Made by a program: the position numbers and the translations under genes. A model generated the notes under the pieces. That model did not search any database, was not told where the DNA came from, and was given only the letters and a program-made list of their open reading frames with translations. This document shows positions 36,802-46,620 of a stretch of 64,000 bases of DNA, piece after piece (within the stretch, counting starts at the first letter, position 1; the number at the start of each line of letters is the position of its first letter). Source of the DNA: JALZEG01 sp046263255. Its GTDB lineage: Bacteria; Actinomycetota; CADDZG01; WHSQ01. Location of the stretch: positions 1 to 64,000 of the forward strand of contig JBHELD010000010.1 of the NCBI GenBank assembly GCA_046263255.1, written 5' to 3'.

Positions 36802-37551
36802 GTGCCACCCACTCCCCCTGGCGGTGCCGGGCATCCGCGCGTGGACATCCGAGCGGTCGAGCGACAGGCTCTCGGGTGTACCAGGTGCAGGCTGTCCGAG
36901 ACCAGGACGCAGGTCGTGTGGGCGGACGGCAACCTCGACGCCCGCCTGCTGTTCGTAGGCGAGGCCCCCGGACGTCACGAGGACCTGCAGGGACGGCCGT
37001 TCGTGGGGGCCGCGGGGCAGCTCCTCGACCGTCTCCTCGGCGAGATCGGTCTCGACCGGACGCAGGTCGCGATCGCGAACGTGATCAAGTGCCGGCCTCC
37101 GAACAACCGGGACCCGCAGCCGGACGAGATCGCCGCCTGCACGCCGTGGCTGCAGGCGCAGCTCGCTTACATGCAGCCCGACGTGATCGTGACGCTGGGG
37201 AACTTCGCCACGAAGTTCATCCTCGAGTCCCCGATCGGGATCACGCGGGCGCGAGGCCGCGTCTACTACCGCAACGGCTCGGCGATCGTGCCGACGTTCC
37301 ACCCCGCGGCGGCGCTGCGCGGCGGGCGCTTCGGCGGGATGGACCCCGTCGACGCGCTCCGCGCGGACCTGAGGGTGGCGGCGGCGGAGCTGGCGAAAGC
37401 CGCCCGGCCGGCCCCGGCCCCCGCGCCCGCGTCCGCTCCGGAGGGCGCCCGGCCGGCCCCGTCTGCGCCCCGCGCTCCCGCCGAGGCGGCCCCGTCTGCG
37501 CCGGGCGGTCCCGCCGAGCCGGCCCCGTCTCAGCTGGGGCTGTTCGGCTGA
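36802..37551 (+). CDS. Uracil-DNA glycosylase, family 4 (Fe-S), with clamp-binding tail
   Basis: A 249-residue family-4 UDG removing uracil from DNA. Fe-S cysteines: C26 and C29 (CTRC), C in KCRPPNNR and a fourth 16 residues later (AACTPW). Active-site motifs VGEAPGRHEDLQGRPFVGAAGQLLD and VPTFHPAAALR. After ~200 residues an Ala/Pro-rich linker leads to the very C-terminal SQLGLFG, which fits the QLxLF sliding-clamp consensus. Part of the linker is encoded by the dispersed repeat seen in rplD. GTG start at 36802. Confidence 0.92.
   Translation: MPPTPPGGAGHPRVDIRAVERQALGCTRCRLSETRTQVVWADGNLDARLLFVGEAPGRHEDLQGRPFVGAAGQLLDRLLGEIGLDRTQVAIANVIKCRPPNNRDPQPDEIAACTPWLQAQLAYMQPDVIVTLGNFATKFILESPIGITRARGRVYYRNGSAIVPTFHPAAALRGGRFGGMDPVDALRADLRVAAAELAKAARPAPAPAPASAPEGARPAPSAPRAPAEAAPSAPGGPAEPAPSQLGLFG
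37476..37526 (-). repeat. Dispersed GC repeat inside the UDG linker
   Basis: TCCCGCCGAGGCGGCCCC (37476-37493) is, on the minus strand, identical to 18 bases of the rplD repeat unit; a second, diverged copy (TCCCGCCGAGCCGGCCCC) is at 37509-37526. Here it is read in the opposite orientation and encodes PAEAAPS / PAEPAPS. Confidence 0.7.
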
Positions 37552-38150
37552 TGCGGCGAGGGCTCGGGGTCGTCAGCCACTCGGCCGAGGAGACGAGGAT
37601 CATCGGGGCGTGCCTGGCGCCGATGCTCCTGCCGGGCGACGTCGTCAGCCTCTCGGGAGACCTCGGCGCCGGCAAGACCGTCTTCGTCCAGGGGATCGCC
37701 ACCGCGCTCGGCTTCACCGAGCGCGTGACGAGCCCGACGTTCACGCTCGTCCACGAGTACGAGGCGCGCTACCCGATCGTGCACATCGACATCTACCGGC
37801 TCGACAGCTTCCAGGAGGTCCTCGACCTCGGGTTCGAGGAGCTCGTGGGACCGAACTCGATAGTCCTCGTCGAGTGGGGCGAGGCCGTCGCGCCGCTGCT
37901 CCCGAAGAAGTCGCTCGACGTCGTGCTGACGCGCTCCGGCGATCTCGACGCGACCGACGAGCGGACGCTGCTCTTCCGTCCCGGATCGCCGGAGTGGATC
38001 CCGAAGCTGACGTCGATGCGGAACACCGCCGAGGCGTTGCTGAACGCCGCGTCCGCGGGCGAGTCCGGCCCCCGGTTCTGGGATGCTGGACAACGGCCCG
38101 AGTCCGCCGGCACGCCGCCGCCTGCGCCGGCCGCCGAGGAGGAGACGTAG
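37551..38150 (+). CDS. tsaE: tRNA t6A synthesis ATPase TsaE
   Basis: TsaE (199 aa) is the ATPase partner of TsaB-TsaD in t6A37 formation. Walker A SGDLGAGKTVFVQGIATALG, TSPTFTLVHEYEARYPIVHIDIYRLDSFQEVLDLGFEE and IVLVEWGE are typical. The last ~45 residues are a Pro/Ala-rich extension. The ATG touches the UDG stop. Confidence 0.95.
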   Translation: MRRGLGVVSHSAEETRIIGACLAPMLLPGDVVSLSGDLGAGKTVFVQGIATALGFTERVTSPTFTLVHEYEARYPIVHIDIYRLDSFQEVLDLGFEELVGPNSIVLVEWGEAVAPLLPKKSLDVVLTRSGDLDATDERTLLFRPGSPEWIPKLTSMRNTAEALLNAASAGESGPRFWDAGQRPESAGTPPPAPAAEEET

Positions 38151-38860
38151 TGCTCGTACTGGGGATCGAATGCTCGACGCCGCAGGCCAGCGTCGCGATC
38201 GGGTCGGAGCAAGGCGTGGTCGCGAGCGCGCTCGTCTCGCGCGGCGCGACGCACAACGAGTTCCTCCTGCCCGCGATCCGCTTCTGCCTCGAGGGGACGG
38301 GGCTCGGCTACAGGAACCTCGGGGGCATCGCGGTCAGCCTCGGCCCCGGGCTCTTCTCGGGGATGAGGGTCGGCGTCGCCACCGCGAAGGCGCTCGCGCA
38401 GACGCTGTCCGTGCCGATCGTGGGCCTGGCGAGCCTCGACCTCGTCGCGTACGAGGTGAGGCATACGCACAAGACGATCTGCGCGGTGCTCGACGCGCGG
38501 CGCAACGAAATCTTCTACGCGTTCTACCGTCCGTCGCCCGGGGGCATCCAGCGCATGACGGAGTACCGGATCGAGCAGCCGGGGCGGCTCGCGATCGGGA
38601 TCGCCTCGCGGCCCGAGGAGGTGCTGCTCGTCGGCAACGGCGCGCTGCTCTACAAAGAGCTGTTCGAATCCGCCGGTCCGGTCGTCGAGGTCGCGGGGAT
38701 GAACCAGGCGTTCCCGAACGCGTCGTCGCTCGTCGAGCTCACCCTCCCGCGCCTCTACCGCGAGGACTTCGACTCGCTGTACGACCTGCGGCCCCTCTAC
38801 CTCCGCAAGTCGGCGAAGCCGATCGAGTGGGCGCGCATCCGTCAGGCGAGGCCGGCGTGA
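38150..38860 (+). CDS. tsaB: tRNA t6A synthesis protein TsaB
   Basis: TsaB (236 aa), an ASKHA-fold scaffold. VLGIECSTPQASVAI, THNEFLLPAIRFCL, VSLGPGLFSGMRVGVATAKALAQTLSVPIVGLASLD are diagnostic. GTG start overlaps the tsaE stop by one base; the stop overlaps rimI. Confidence 0.95.
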   Translation: MLVLGIECSTPQASVAIGSEQGVVASALVSRGATHNEFLLPAIRFCLEGTGLGYRNLGGIAVSLGPGLFSGMRVGVATAKALAQTLSVPIVGLASLDLVAYEVRHTHKTICAVLDARRNEIFYAFYRPSPGGIQRMTEYRIEQPGRLAIGIASRPEEVLLVGNGALLYKELFESAGPVVEVAGMNQAFPNASSLVELTLPRLYREDFDSLYDLRPLYLRKSAKPIEWARIRQARPA

Positions 38861-39456
38861 TGGCGCTCGCACGCGTTCCCGACGAAGGCGTCCCCGACAT
38901 CGAGCTGACGAGGATGCGGCGCAGGCACCTGCGCCGCGTGCTGGCGATCGAGTCGCGGGTCTATCCGCGGCCCTGGAGCGCGTCGCTGTTCCTCTCCGAG
39001 CTCGCGCAGCGGAGCTCCCGGACGTACCTCGTCGCGCGGCACGAGGGCGACGTCATCGGCTACGCCGGGATGATGTTCACCGGGCTCGAGGCACACATCA
39101 CGAACATCGCCGTCGACCCCGACTTCCACGGGCGCAAGGTGGGATCCCGCCTGATGATGCGCCTCGTGACGGAGGCGATCGCTCGCGGCGCCAAGACGCT
39201 GTCGCTCGAGGTGCGCGTGACGAACATCCCGGCGCAGACGATGTACGGCAAGTTCGGCTTCTCGGTGGTCGGCGTCCGCAAGGGCTACTACATCGAGACG
39301 AAGGAGGACGCGCTCGTGATGGTCGTCGACGACGCGACGACGAACGAGTACAGGCTGCGGCTCCAGACCCTGCGCGACGAGATCGACGAGGCAGCCGGCG
39401 GCACGACCGGCGGGAGCCGCCGGGTGGGCCGGAGCGAGGGCGACCGCGATGGGTGA
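38860..39456 (+). CDS. rimI: Ribosomal-protein-alanine N-acetyltransferase RimI
   Basis: A 198-residue GNAT protein. MRRRHLRRVLAIESRVYPRPWSASLFLSEL, ITNIAVDPDFHGRKVGSRLMMRLVTEA (acetyl-CoA loop) and LEVRVTNIPAQTMYGKFGFSVVGVRKGYY are RimI features. The C-terminal ~40 residues are extra. Placement between tsaB and tsaD supports the call. Confidence 0.92.
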   Translation: MALARVPDEGVPDIELTRMRRRHLRRVLAIESRVYPRPWSASLFLSELAQRSSRTYLVARHEGDVIGYAGMMFTGLEAHITNIAVDPDFHGRKVGSRLMMRLVTEAIARGAKTLSLEVRVTNIPAQTMYGKFGFSVVGVRKGYYIETKEDALVMVVDDATTNEYRLRLQTLRDEIDEAAGGTTGGSRRVGRSEGDRDG

Positions 39457-40525
39457 GACGCTGTGGGCCTCTCCGGAGGTCGCGACGCAGCGGAAGCCCG
39501 TCGGGGAGTGGGACGACGAGACGCTGGTGCTGGGCATCGAGACCTCCTGCGACGAGACGTCCGCGGCCGTGGTGAAGGGCGGACGGCAGATCCTCTCGAA
39601 CGTCATCGTCTCGCAGGGCGAGCTGCACGGCGAGTACGGGGGCATCGTTCCCGAGGTCGCGGCGCGGGCGCACGTCGAGGCGCTGACTCCCGCGATCGGC
39701 GAGGCGCTCCTGCGGGCCGACGCGACGTTCTGGGACCTCGACGCGGTCGCGGCGTCGCTCGGCCCCGGCCTCGTGGGAGCGCTGCTGGTCGGGATCGCCG
39801 AGGCCAAGTCGATCGCGGCGGTGCTCGAGGTCCCGTTCCTCGGCGTGAACCACCTCGAAGCCCACCTCTACTCGGCGCTGCTGGTCGACCCGGAGGCGAC
39901 CTTCCCGGCTGTCGCGCTGATCATCTCCGGCGGGCACACGCTGCTCGTCCACGCGCACGGCCACGGGCATTACGAGATCCTCGGGGGAACGCTCGACGAC
40001 GCCGCCGGCGAGGCGTTCGACAAGGTGGCGCGGTTCCTGGGCCTCGACTATCCCGGGGGTCCCGAGATCGACCGGCTCTCGCTGCTCGGCGACCCCGCCG
40101 CGATCGATTTCCCGCGGGCGATGATCAACGAGCCGGGGTTCGACGTCTCCTACTCGGGGTTGAAGACCGCGGTGATCAACTACGTCCGGAAGATGGAGGC
40201 GCAGGGGAGCCCGGTCTCGATCGAGGACGTCGCCGCGTCGTTCCAGCAGGCGGTCGTCGACGTCCAGGTGGCGAAGGCGATGGCGGCCGTAGCGCACGCC
40301 GGGACCGACCGGCTGTTCCTCGTGGGCGGCGTCGCGGCGAACTCGGGGCTTCGCGGGGGCCTCGGCGACGCCTGCGGCAAGGCGGGGGTGAAGCTCACCG
40401 TGCCCCCGATGGAGCTCTGCACCGACAACGCCGCGATGATCGCGGCCTGCGGCACCGCGATGCTGCGCCGGGGCGCGTACACGGGCCTCGACGTGGCGCC
40501 GGACCCGAACCTTCCCCTGGCCTAG
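39449..40525 (+). CDS. tsaD: tRNA t6A threonylcarbamoyltransferase TsaD
   Basis: TsaD (358 aa) transfers the threonylcarbamoyl group to A37. LVLGIETSCDETSAAVV, the metal motif VNHLEAHLYS (HxxxH), LIISGGHTLLVHA, GEAFDKVARFLGLDYPGGPEID and VGGVAANSGLRGGL are present. About 25 extra residues precede the core; ATG 39449 overlaps rimI by eight bases. Confidence 0.96.
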   Translation: MGETLWASPEVATQRKPVGEWDDETLVLGIETSCDETSAAVVKGGRQILSNVIVSQGELHGEYGGIVPEVAARAHVEALTPAIGEALLRADATFWDLDAVAASLGPGLVGALLVGIAEAKSIAAVLEVPFLGVNHLEAHLYSALLVDPEATFPAVALIISGGHTLLVHAHGHGHYEILGGTLDDAAGEAFDKVARFLGLDYPGGPEIDRLSLLGDPAAIDFPRAMINEPGFDVSYSGLKTAVINYVRKMEAQGSPVSIEDVAASFQQAVVDVQVAKAMAAVAHAGTDRLFLVGGVAANSGLRGGLGDACGKAGVKLTVPPMELCTDNAAMIAACGTAMLRRGAYTGLDVAPDPNLPLA

Positions 40526-40582
40526 CCGCCGGTTGCGGCAGGACTTGCGGATACCGCCACCGGTGCCGCAGCGGCCCGCCGT

Positions 40583-40611
40583 TTGACCCCTCCGGCCCCG
40601 GGCCTTACTCT
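40583..40611 (+). promoter_or_regulatory. groESL promoter
   Basis: TTGACC (40583-40588), 17-base spacer, TACTCT (40606-40611), ending at the first base of the CIRCE operator. Repressor binding there would block transcription start. Confidence 0.8.
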
Positions 40612-40637
40612 TAGCACTCGAATAGTCCGAGTGCTAA
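40611..40637. promoter_or_regulatory. CIRCE operator (HrcA binding site)
   Basis: TTAGCACTC, nine bases, GAGTGCTAA: a perfect match to the CIRCE inverted repeat bound by the heat-shock repressor HrcA. Located 22 bases before the groES ATG region and adjoining the -10. Confidence 0.97.
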
Positions 40638-40659
40638 ACACCCTAGCCAGGAGGTAGGA

Positions 40660-40953
40660 ATGGCCACGAACATCCGTCCGCTGGAGGACCGCATCCTCGT
40701 CCGCCCCGAGGAGGGCCAGGAGACGACGGTCTCGGGCATCGTGATCCCCGACACCGCCAAGGAGAAGCCCCAGGAGGGCGTCGTGCTCGCCATCGGGCCC
40801 GGCAAGCGCAGCGACACGGGCGACCTCATCCCGATGGACGTCAAGGAAGGCGACCGCGTCATGTACTCGAAGTACGGCGGGACTGAGATCAAGGTCGACG
40901 GCGAGGAGCTGCTGATCCTGTCGTCGCGCGACGTCCTCGCCATCGTCGGCTAG
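40660..40953 (+). CDS. groES: Co-chaperonin GroES
   Basis: GroES (97 aa). IRPLEDRILVRPEEGQETTVSGIVIPDTAKEKPQEGVVLAIGPG and GDRVMYSKYGGTEIKVDGEELLILSSRDVLAIV are full matches; the mobile loop is intact. Ribosome-binding site AGGAGGT. Regulated by CIRCE. Confidence 0.98.
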   Translation: MATNIRPLEDRILVRPEEGQETTVSGIVIPDTAKEKPQEGVVLAIGPGKRSDTGDLIPMDVKEGDRVMYSKYGGTEIKVDGEELLILSSRDVLAIVG

Positions 40954-40980
40954 CCGGCCGCGCCAACCAAGGGAGCACAC

Positions 40981-42627
<1,647 letters not shown>

Positions 42628-42653
42628 CCGTCCCTTCCAGACGGACCAAACGG

Positions 42654-42680
42654 AGGCCCGGCTCCCAGCCGGGCCTTTCT
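42654..42680 (+). terminator. Rho-independent terminator after groEL
   Basis: AGGCCCGGCT, loop CCC, AGCCGGGCCT, then TTCT: a 10-bp GC-rich stem 26 bases after the groEL stop. Confidence 0.88.
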
Positions 42681-43105
42681 CGCGCCCGGCTTCACTCGCG
42701 ACTCGACAAATTGTCGAAAAAATCTCTCCAGCGGGAAGGAACCCGGGCCGCCCCACCGAAAGCTTCCCCGGGGATCGGGGAGACCCGGCGGACGAACTGG
42801 GGCGGACCGTCTGCGCCGCGCCGCGCGCCGTCGTGCGCGTGCGCGCGGCGCAGGACGCCCCCCGGCGGGGCGACGCCGACGGCGCCGGGACCGCAAGAAC
42901 GACATGAGGCCCCGGCCGGGACCGGCCGGGGGTGTCGCGCGGGGCTGGCGGCCGTCGCCTTCGCCTCCGGCAGCCGCCCCGACGCGTCTAACGCAGGCGG
43001 ATGGAGTTTGGCGAAGGTCGCGAAAATCCTGGCGAAAGAAAACCGACCGATCGTTCAGCCGCGCGCGGAGAATTGTGCCACCGCAAGTCGCCGAGGGAGA
43101 GGCCG
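42681..43105. other. Non-coding gap with strong hairpins and a repeat relic
   Basis: No supported gene. It holds the perfect palindrome TCGACAA-A-TTGTCGA (42703-42717) followed by an A-run, an 11-bp GC hairpin near 42815-42855, a diverged copy of the rplD-type repeat (GGGACCGCAAGA at 42887-42898), and the hairpin CCCCGGCC/GGCCGGGG (42910-42931). GC content falls from about 43000 on toward the next ORF. The palindrome at 42703 could be an operator; its regulator is unknown. Confidence 0.6.
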
Positions 43106-43732
43106 GTGTTCGATACCAGGATCATCGCCGCGCTGGAAGAACGTCACTACACCTCGAAGTGTCTCTATGCCCATGTAGTCGGCATGTGTCCGTCACCGCA
43201 CACGAGTGACGTCCTGCTCGTGGAGCTTGATCCCGTCCAAGACGTTCGGCGAACTCTAGTAGTGCGCGGCCAGGGCATCGAGATGTTCCCCCTGTTCCTC
43301 ATCGGGCGCCGCATTGCCGTCATGTGTCGGCCTCAGCTCGATGAGGCCTACTTCTCGCAGTACGGGTTCACTGCGCTCGCCGATGTGGAGAAGCTGACGG
43401 AACAAGAGGCCGACCTGCTTTGGCGGTGGCGGCGAGAGGCCCTCGAGTGCCTGTGCGACGAGAGGTTCCAGATGACTCAGTTCGAGCTGGAGCTCTGTGA
43501 CTCGATGTCCTCGCGGGGAACGCCTCCGGCCCTTCGCCAGAGACGATTGCTGAGACAAACCGTGCGGCAACGGGCGGTGCGACCCCCGAAGGCGACGCTG
43601 GAGACGATGGACCGCGCGGCGCGATATGACATTGCTCGACGAGGTGGTGGACCCGCGCCGTTGGGCGACGCGATCGCCGAACTGATCGAGTGGATGATGA
43701 AGGCTGCGGGAGGACCCCGCTCGGCCAACTGA
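43106..43732 (+). CDS. Hypothetical protein, atypical composition
   Basis: Not recognised. A GTG at 43106, preceded by GAGGGAGAGG, gives 208 residues; an ATG at 43001 in frame has no clear ribosome-binding site. Codon use (TGT, CGT, TAT, CTA, GTA) and lower GC differ from the surrounding genes. The protein has five to six Cys, a Trp/Arg-rich centre (LLWRWRREALECL), and a basic C-terminal third (RQRRLLRQTVRQRAVRPPK). No signal peptide or membrane segment. Flanked by repeat relics and hairpins, so horizontal acquisition is plausible. Confidence 0.6.
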   Translation: MFDTRIIAALEERHYTSKCLYAHVVGMCPSPHTSDVLLVELDPVQDVRRTLVVRGQGIEMFPLFLIGRRIAVMCRPQLDEAYFSQYGFTALADVEKLTEQEADLLWRWRREALECLCDERFQMTQFELELCDSMSSRGTPPALRQRRLLRQTVRQRAVRPPKATLETMDRAARYDIARRGGGPAPLGDAIAELIEWMMKAAGGPRSAN

Positions 43733-43789
43733 CGTCTCACGATCGGCCTCCCCGCGCAACCTCAGCCCCCGCGCTGCGTTTGAGAGTTC

Positions 43790-45079
43790 GTGGGACGAAC
43801 GAGAGGGAAGTTCGCCGCGGCCGTCGCCGCTGCGGTCGTGGCGGCTGCCCTGCCGGTCGCGCGGCCCGCCGTGGCCAGCCCCGTGCCCGACCCTCCCGAG
43901 CTGTGGGTGATGGGCGCCGACGGGACGGGTCAGCGGCGCGTTGCCGCAGGCGCCGATTTCGGCGCGACTCAGCCGTCGTGGTCGCCCGACGGATCGCGGA
44001 TCGTCTACCAGTCGCTCGAGGGGATCGCGGTCGTCGACGTCGTTCCGAGCGCGACGCCGCGGGTCCTCGCGCCGGGGTACTCACCGGCGTGGTCGCCCGA
44101 CGGAACGCAGATCGCCTTCGTCCTCCGGCGCGAGTATCCGCAGCCGCGTGCCCTGGCGGTGATGGATCCGGACGGGTCGGACATGAGGATCCTCAGCGAA
44201 TCGCCCCAGTCGACGCTCGGAGTCGCGTGGTCGCCCGACGGGACCCGGATCGCGTTCCTCACGTGCGGGGGGGCGCCGTCGTGCCTCCCTCAGCTTTCCG
44301 TGGTCGGGGCCGACGGAGCGGGCGAGAAGATCCTCGCGGACCACGTGATGTCGATGCCGCCTTCGTGGTCTCCGGACGGCTCGTCGCTCGCGTACGCCGC
44401 GCCGGACGGACCCGTCTACACCGTGGACGCCGTCTCCGGTGAGAAGACGAACCTCACGGCGGGTGCCGGACGCGCGAGCCATCCCGATTGGGGGCCGCAC
44501 GGTCGCATCGCCTACTCGGCATGGGAGGAGGAGACCGGGACGACGCTCTGGGCGGTCGATCCGGACGGCACCGACGCCGTCATGCTCGAGCGAGGTTCGG
44601 TCCCGGACTGGTCGCCCGACGGCACGAGGATCGCGTTCGTCGGCTACGACGGGATCCGCGTCGTCGTGCCCGGTGCTGCGGGAGCCCCCCTGCTGACGCC
44701 CGGCGGGCAGAGCGACTTTGCGCCCGTCTGGTCGCCCGATGGAGGGTCGATCGCGTACTTGAGCCGGGAACGGCCGTTTGCCTGGCCCAGGTACGACCGC
44801 GCGGTTGCCGTCGCCGCGACGAAGCGGAAGATCAGCGCCGCCGTCTCCGCCGCGCACGGCTACGCGTCGTGCTTCGCCCGGGTGAGAGTGGAGCTGGAGC
44901 GGCGCACGCCCGACGGCTGGGTGTCGGAGGAGACGAGTCGTACGGACGACAACGGCCGCGCGTCCTGGCCGTCGCCCGGTCGGGGCACGTACCGAGTCCG
45001 TGCTCCCGGGTTCTACACGGGCTATCCCGGGGACTCGCCCCAGTGCCTCGCCGCGCACAGCCCGCGTTTCCGGCTCTAG
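43790..45079 (+). CDS. Secreted TolB/WD40-like beta-propeller protein
   Basis: A 429-residue protein with a Sec signal (AAAVAAAVVAAALPVARPAVAS). Residues ~35-330 contain seven repeats of the PD40 type, W(S)PDG(T/S)xIA(F/Y), as in TolB propellers. The C-terminal ~100 residues contain ARVRVELERRTPDGWVSEETSRTDDNGRASWP, an Ig/carboxypeptidase-regulatory-like beta domain. Probably exported and binding a polymer or peptide; no catalytic site is visible. GTG start. Confidence 0.85.
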   Translation: MGRTRGKFAAAVAAAVVAAALPVARPAVASPVPDPPELWVMGADGTGQRRVAAGADFGATQPSWSPDGSRIVYQSLEGIAVVDVVPSATPRVLAPGYSPAWSPDGTQIAFVLRREYPQPRALAVMDPDGSDMRILSESPQSTLGVAWSPDGTRIAFLTCGGAPSCLPQLSVVGADGAGEKILADHVMSMPPSWSPDGSSLAYAAPDGPVYTVDAVSGEKTNLTAGAGRASHPDWGPHGRIAYSAWEEETGTTLWAVDPDGTDAVMLERGSVPDWSPDGTRIAFVGYDGIRVVVPGAAGAPLLTPGGQSDFAPVWSPDGGSIAYLSRERPFAWPRYDRAVAVAATKRKISAAVSAAHGYASCFARVRVELERRTPDGWVSEETSRTDDNGRASWPSPGRGTYRVRAPGFYTGYPGDSPQCLAAHSPRFRL

Positions 45080-45092
45080 ACCCCAAGCCTCG

Positions 45093-46202
45093 CTACGGGA
45101 GGTAGTCCAACGGGTCGACGGGACTCCCGTTGACCCGGACCTCGAAGTGCAGGTGATCGCCGGTGCACGAGCCCGTGCAACCGACGGCCCCCACCGTCTG
45201 GCCCTGCGAGACCGACTGCCCGTTCGACACCGCGAAGGACGACAGGTGCGCGTACAGCGTCTGGATGCCCCCGCCGTGGTCGACGATCACCGCGTTCCCG
45301 TAGCCGGAGTACGACGACGCCATGATGACGACGCCCGCCTTCGACGCCACCACCGGCTGTCCCGTCGTGCCGTCGATGTCGAGGCCCGTGTGCATGCTGC
45401 CCCAGCGCGGGCCGTAGTAAGACGTCACGGCCCCGTTCAGCGGCCAGATAAAGCCCTGCGAGGAGGTGCCGAGCGCCTTGACCGCGGCCGCCGCGCTGTT
45501 CGCGCGGATCCTCGCTTCGATCGCTTGTGCGGCACTTTCGAGGTCGCCCTCGTGGGCCTCGAGCCTTCCGATCTCGGCCTGCAGGATCGCGAGGCGCTCG
45601 GCGCGCCGCGCGTGCAGCTCGCTGCTCTTCGCGAGCGACTTCTGCTTCTCGTCCTGGATCGCCTCGAGCTCTTCCTTCTTCGCGAAGAGGTCGCGGTTCT
45701 GCGCCTCGATCTGCACCCGCAGACGCCCGTACTGGATGAGCGCACCGGTGCTCTCCTCCGCAGCCACGCCGAGCATCTCGACCTTCGCGTCGAGCTCGGA
45801 CAGCGACCGCGCGTTCAGCAGCGCGTCGATCGTCTCCGTCGACCCGGACTTGTACAGCGAGATCGCCTGCCCGGTCGCGAGGTCCTTGATCTTGTCGATC
45901 TTCGCCTGCGTCGCGTCGATGCGCGCCTGCGCGGTCCGCACCTCGGCCTCGACGCGCGCGATCTCGCCCTCGATCTTCGTGAGCTGCTCGCGGAGGGCGA
46001 GGATCTCCTCGTTGAGGCGGTCGACCTCGGCCTCGACCGGCTCGGCCCTCGTCTCGCGCGCCTCGATCTTCTCGCGCACGTGGCCGAGCTGGGATCGGAT
46101 CTTGTCGAGCCTGGAGCCGCCGGCCAGGGAGCCCGCAGCGGGGATCAGAAGGGTGCAGAGGAGGGTGGCGACGATCGATGCACGACCGAGCCTTCCTTGC
46201 AT
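45093..46202 (-). CDS. Secreted M23 (LytM) peptidoglycan endopeptidase
   Basis: A 369-residue protein: signal peptide (VATLLCTLLIPAAGSLA), long coiled coil (~32-235, many Glu/Arg/Ala heptads), then an M23 domain with MHTGLDIDG (H-x3-D) and DHLHFEVRVNG (HxH) zinc motifs. It resembles EnvC/CwlO-type hydrolases or their activators. The zinc ligands are intact, so activity is expected. ATG at 46200-46202 with AAGGAAC upstream. Start and signal were chosen from a much longer open frame. Confidence 0.9.
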   Translation of the reverse strand: MQGRLGRASIVATLLCTLLIPAAGSLAGGSRLDKIRSQLGHVREKIEARETRAEPVEAEVDRLNEEILALREQLTKIEGEIARVEAEVRTAQARIDATQAKIDKIKDLATGQAISLYKSGSTETIDALLNARSLSELDAKVEMLGVAAEESTGALIQYGRLRVQIEAQNRDLFAKKEELEAIQDEKQKSLAKSSELHARRAERLAILQAEIGRLEAHEGDLESAAQAIEARIRANSAAAAVKALGTSSQGFIWPLNGAVTSYYGPRWGSMHTGLDIDGTTGQPVVASKAGVVIMASSYSGYGNAVIVDHGGGIQTLYAHLSSFAVSNGQSVSQGQTVGAVGCTGSCTGDHLHFEVRVNGSPVDPLDYLP

Positions 46203-46324
46203 CCTGTTCCTTTCCGTCGGGGGACGTCCTGCCCGCTCCGGGCACGGTCTGTCGTCCCGGTGTACGTGTGGGGGCCCGCGAAGACCCTCGAAGCTGCCGC
46301 ACAGCCCGCCCCGGGCCGCCGGGC

Positions 46325-46353
46325 ATCCTGCCACAGCGTCCCGACCCGGGCAA
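46325..46353 (-). promoter_or_regulatory. Putative promoter of the M23 gene
   Basis: On the minus strand TTGCCC (46348-46353), 17 bases, CAGGAT (46325-46330), about 120 bases before the start codon. The -35 is good, the -10 is acceptable for an actinobacterium. Confidence 0.45.
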
Positions 46354-46453
46354 ACCCCGTGCGGCGACCGCCCGGTGGGAGGACGCGTGTCTACTTCTGG
46401 CCCCGAACGGCCTTCTCCTGCCGTTCCGGCGCCGTCGATCGCGAATAAATCGC

Positions 46454-46556
46454 AGCGTCGGGGGTTGCCGACGCAGCGTCGCTCGGCTAGCCTTCCCTGG
46501 CACCCGTTGAGTCGTAAACCGGCCTCGCCGGGACGAAGGCTCGGCGGGTGCTTTTT
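46454..46556 (+). ncRNA. Candidate structured RNA / attenuator upstream of 46621
   Basis: GCGTCGG (46455-46461) pairs with CCGACGC (46468-46474). Then AGCCTTC (46489-46495), CACCCG (46501-46506), GAAGGCT (46535-46541) and CGGGTG (46545-46550) are in the order a-b-a'-b', so the two helices either form a pseudoknot or exclude each other. CGGGTG is followed by C and five T, as in a terminator. This is the layout of a riboswitch or attenuator. No known class was recognised, and the transcription start is not established. Confidence 0.4.
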
Positions 46557-46620
46557 CGCGCCCGGCCTTTGTCTATATCCTCCGGGGCACGCGGCGGCGC
46601 GGCGGCAGGAGGACCGAGAG

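Noticed and set aside
42711..43178. 155-residue ORF in the groEL downstream gap
   Set aside because: Low-complexity Arg/Pro/Ala translation of hairpin DNA, overlapping the better supported ORF at 43106.
46203..46450. c-di-AMP (ydaO) riboswitch before the M23 endopeptidase
   Set aside because: Such riboswitches are common before actinobacterial cell-wall hydrolases, but the conserved core sequences are not present on the minus strand here.
46501..46556. Possible tRNA-like fold
   Set aside because: No T-loop sequence, no anticodon arm and no acceptor-stem pairing of the right length.
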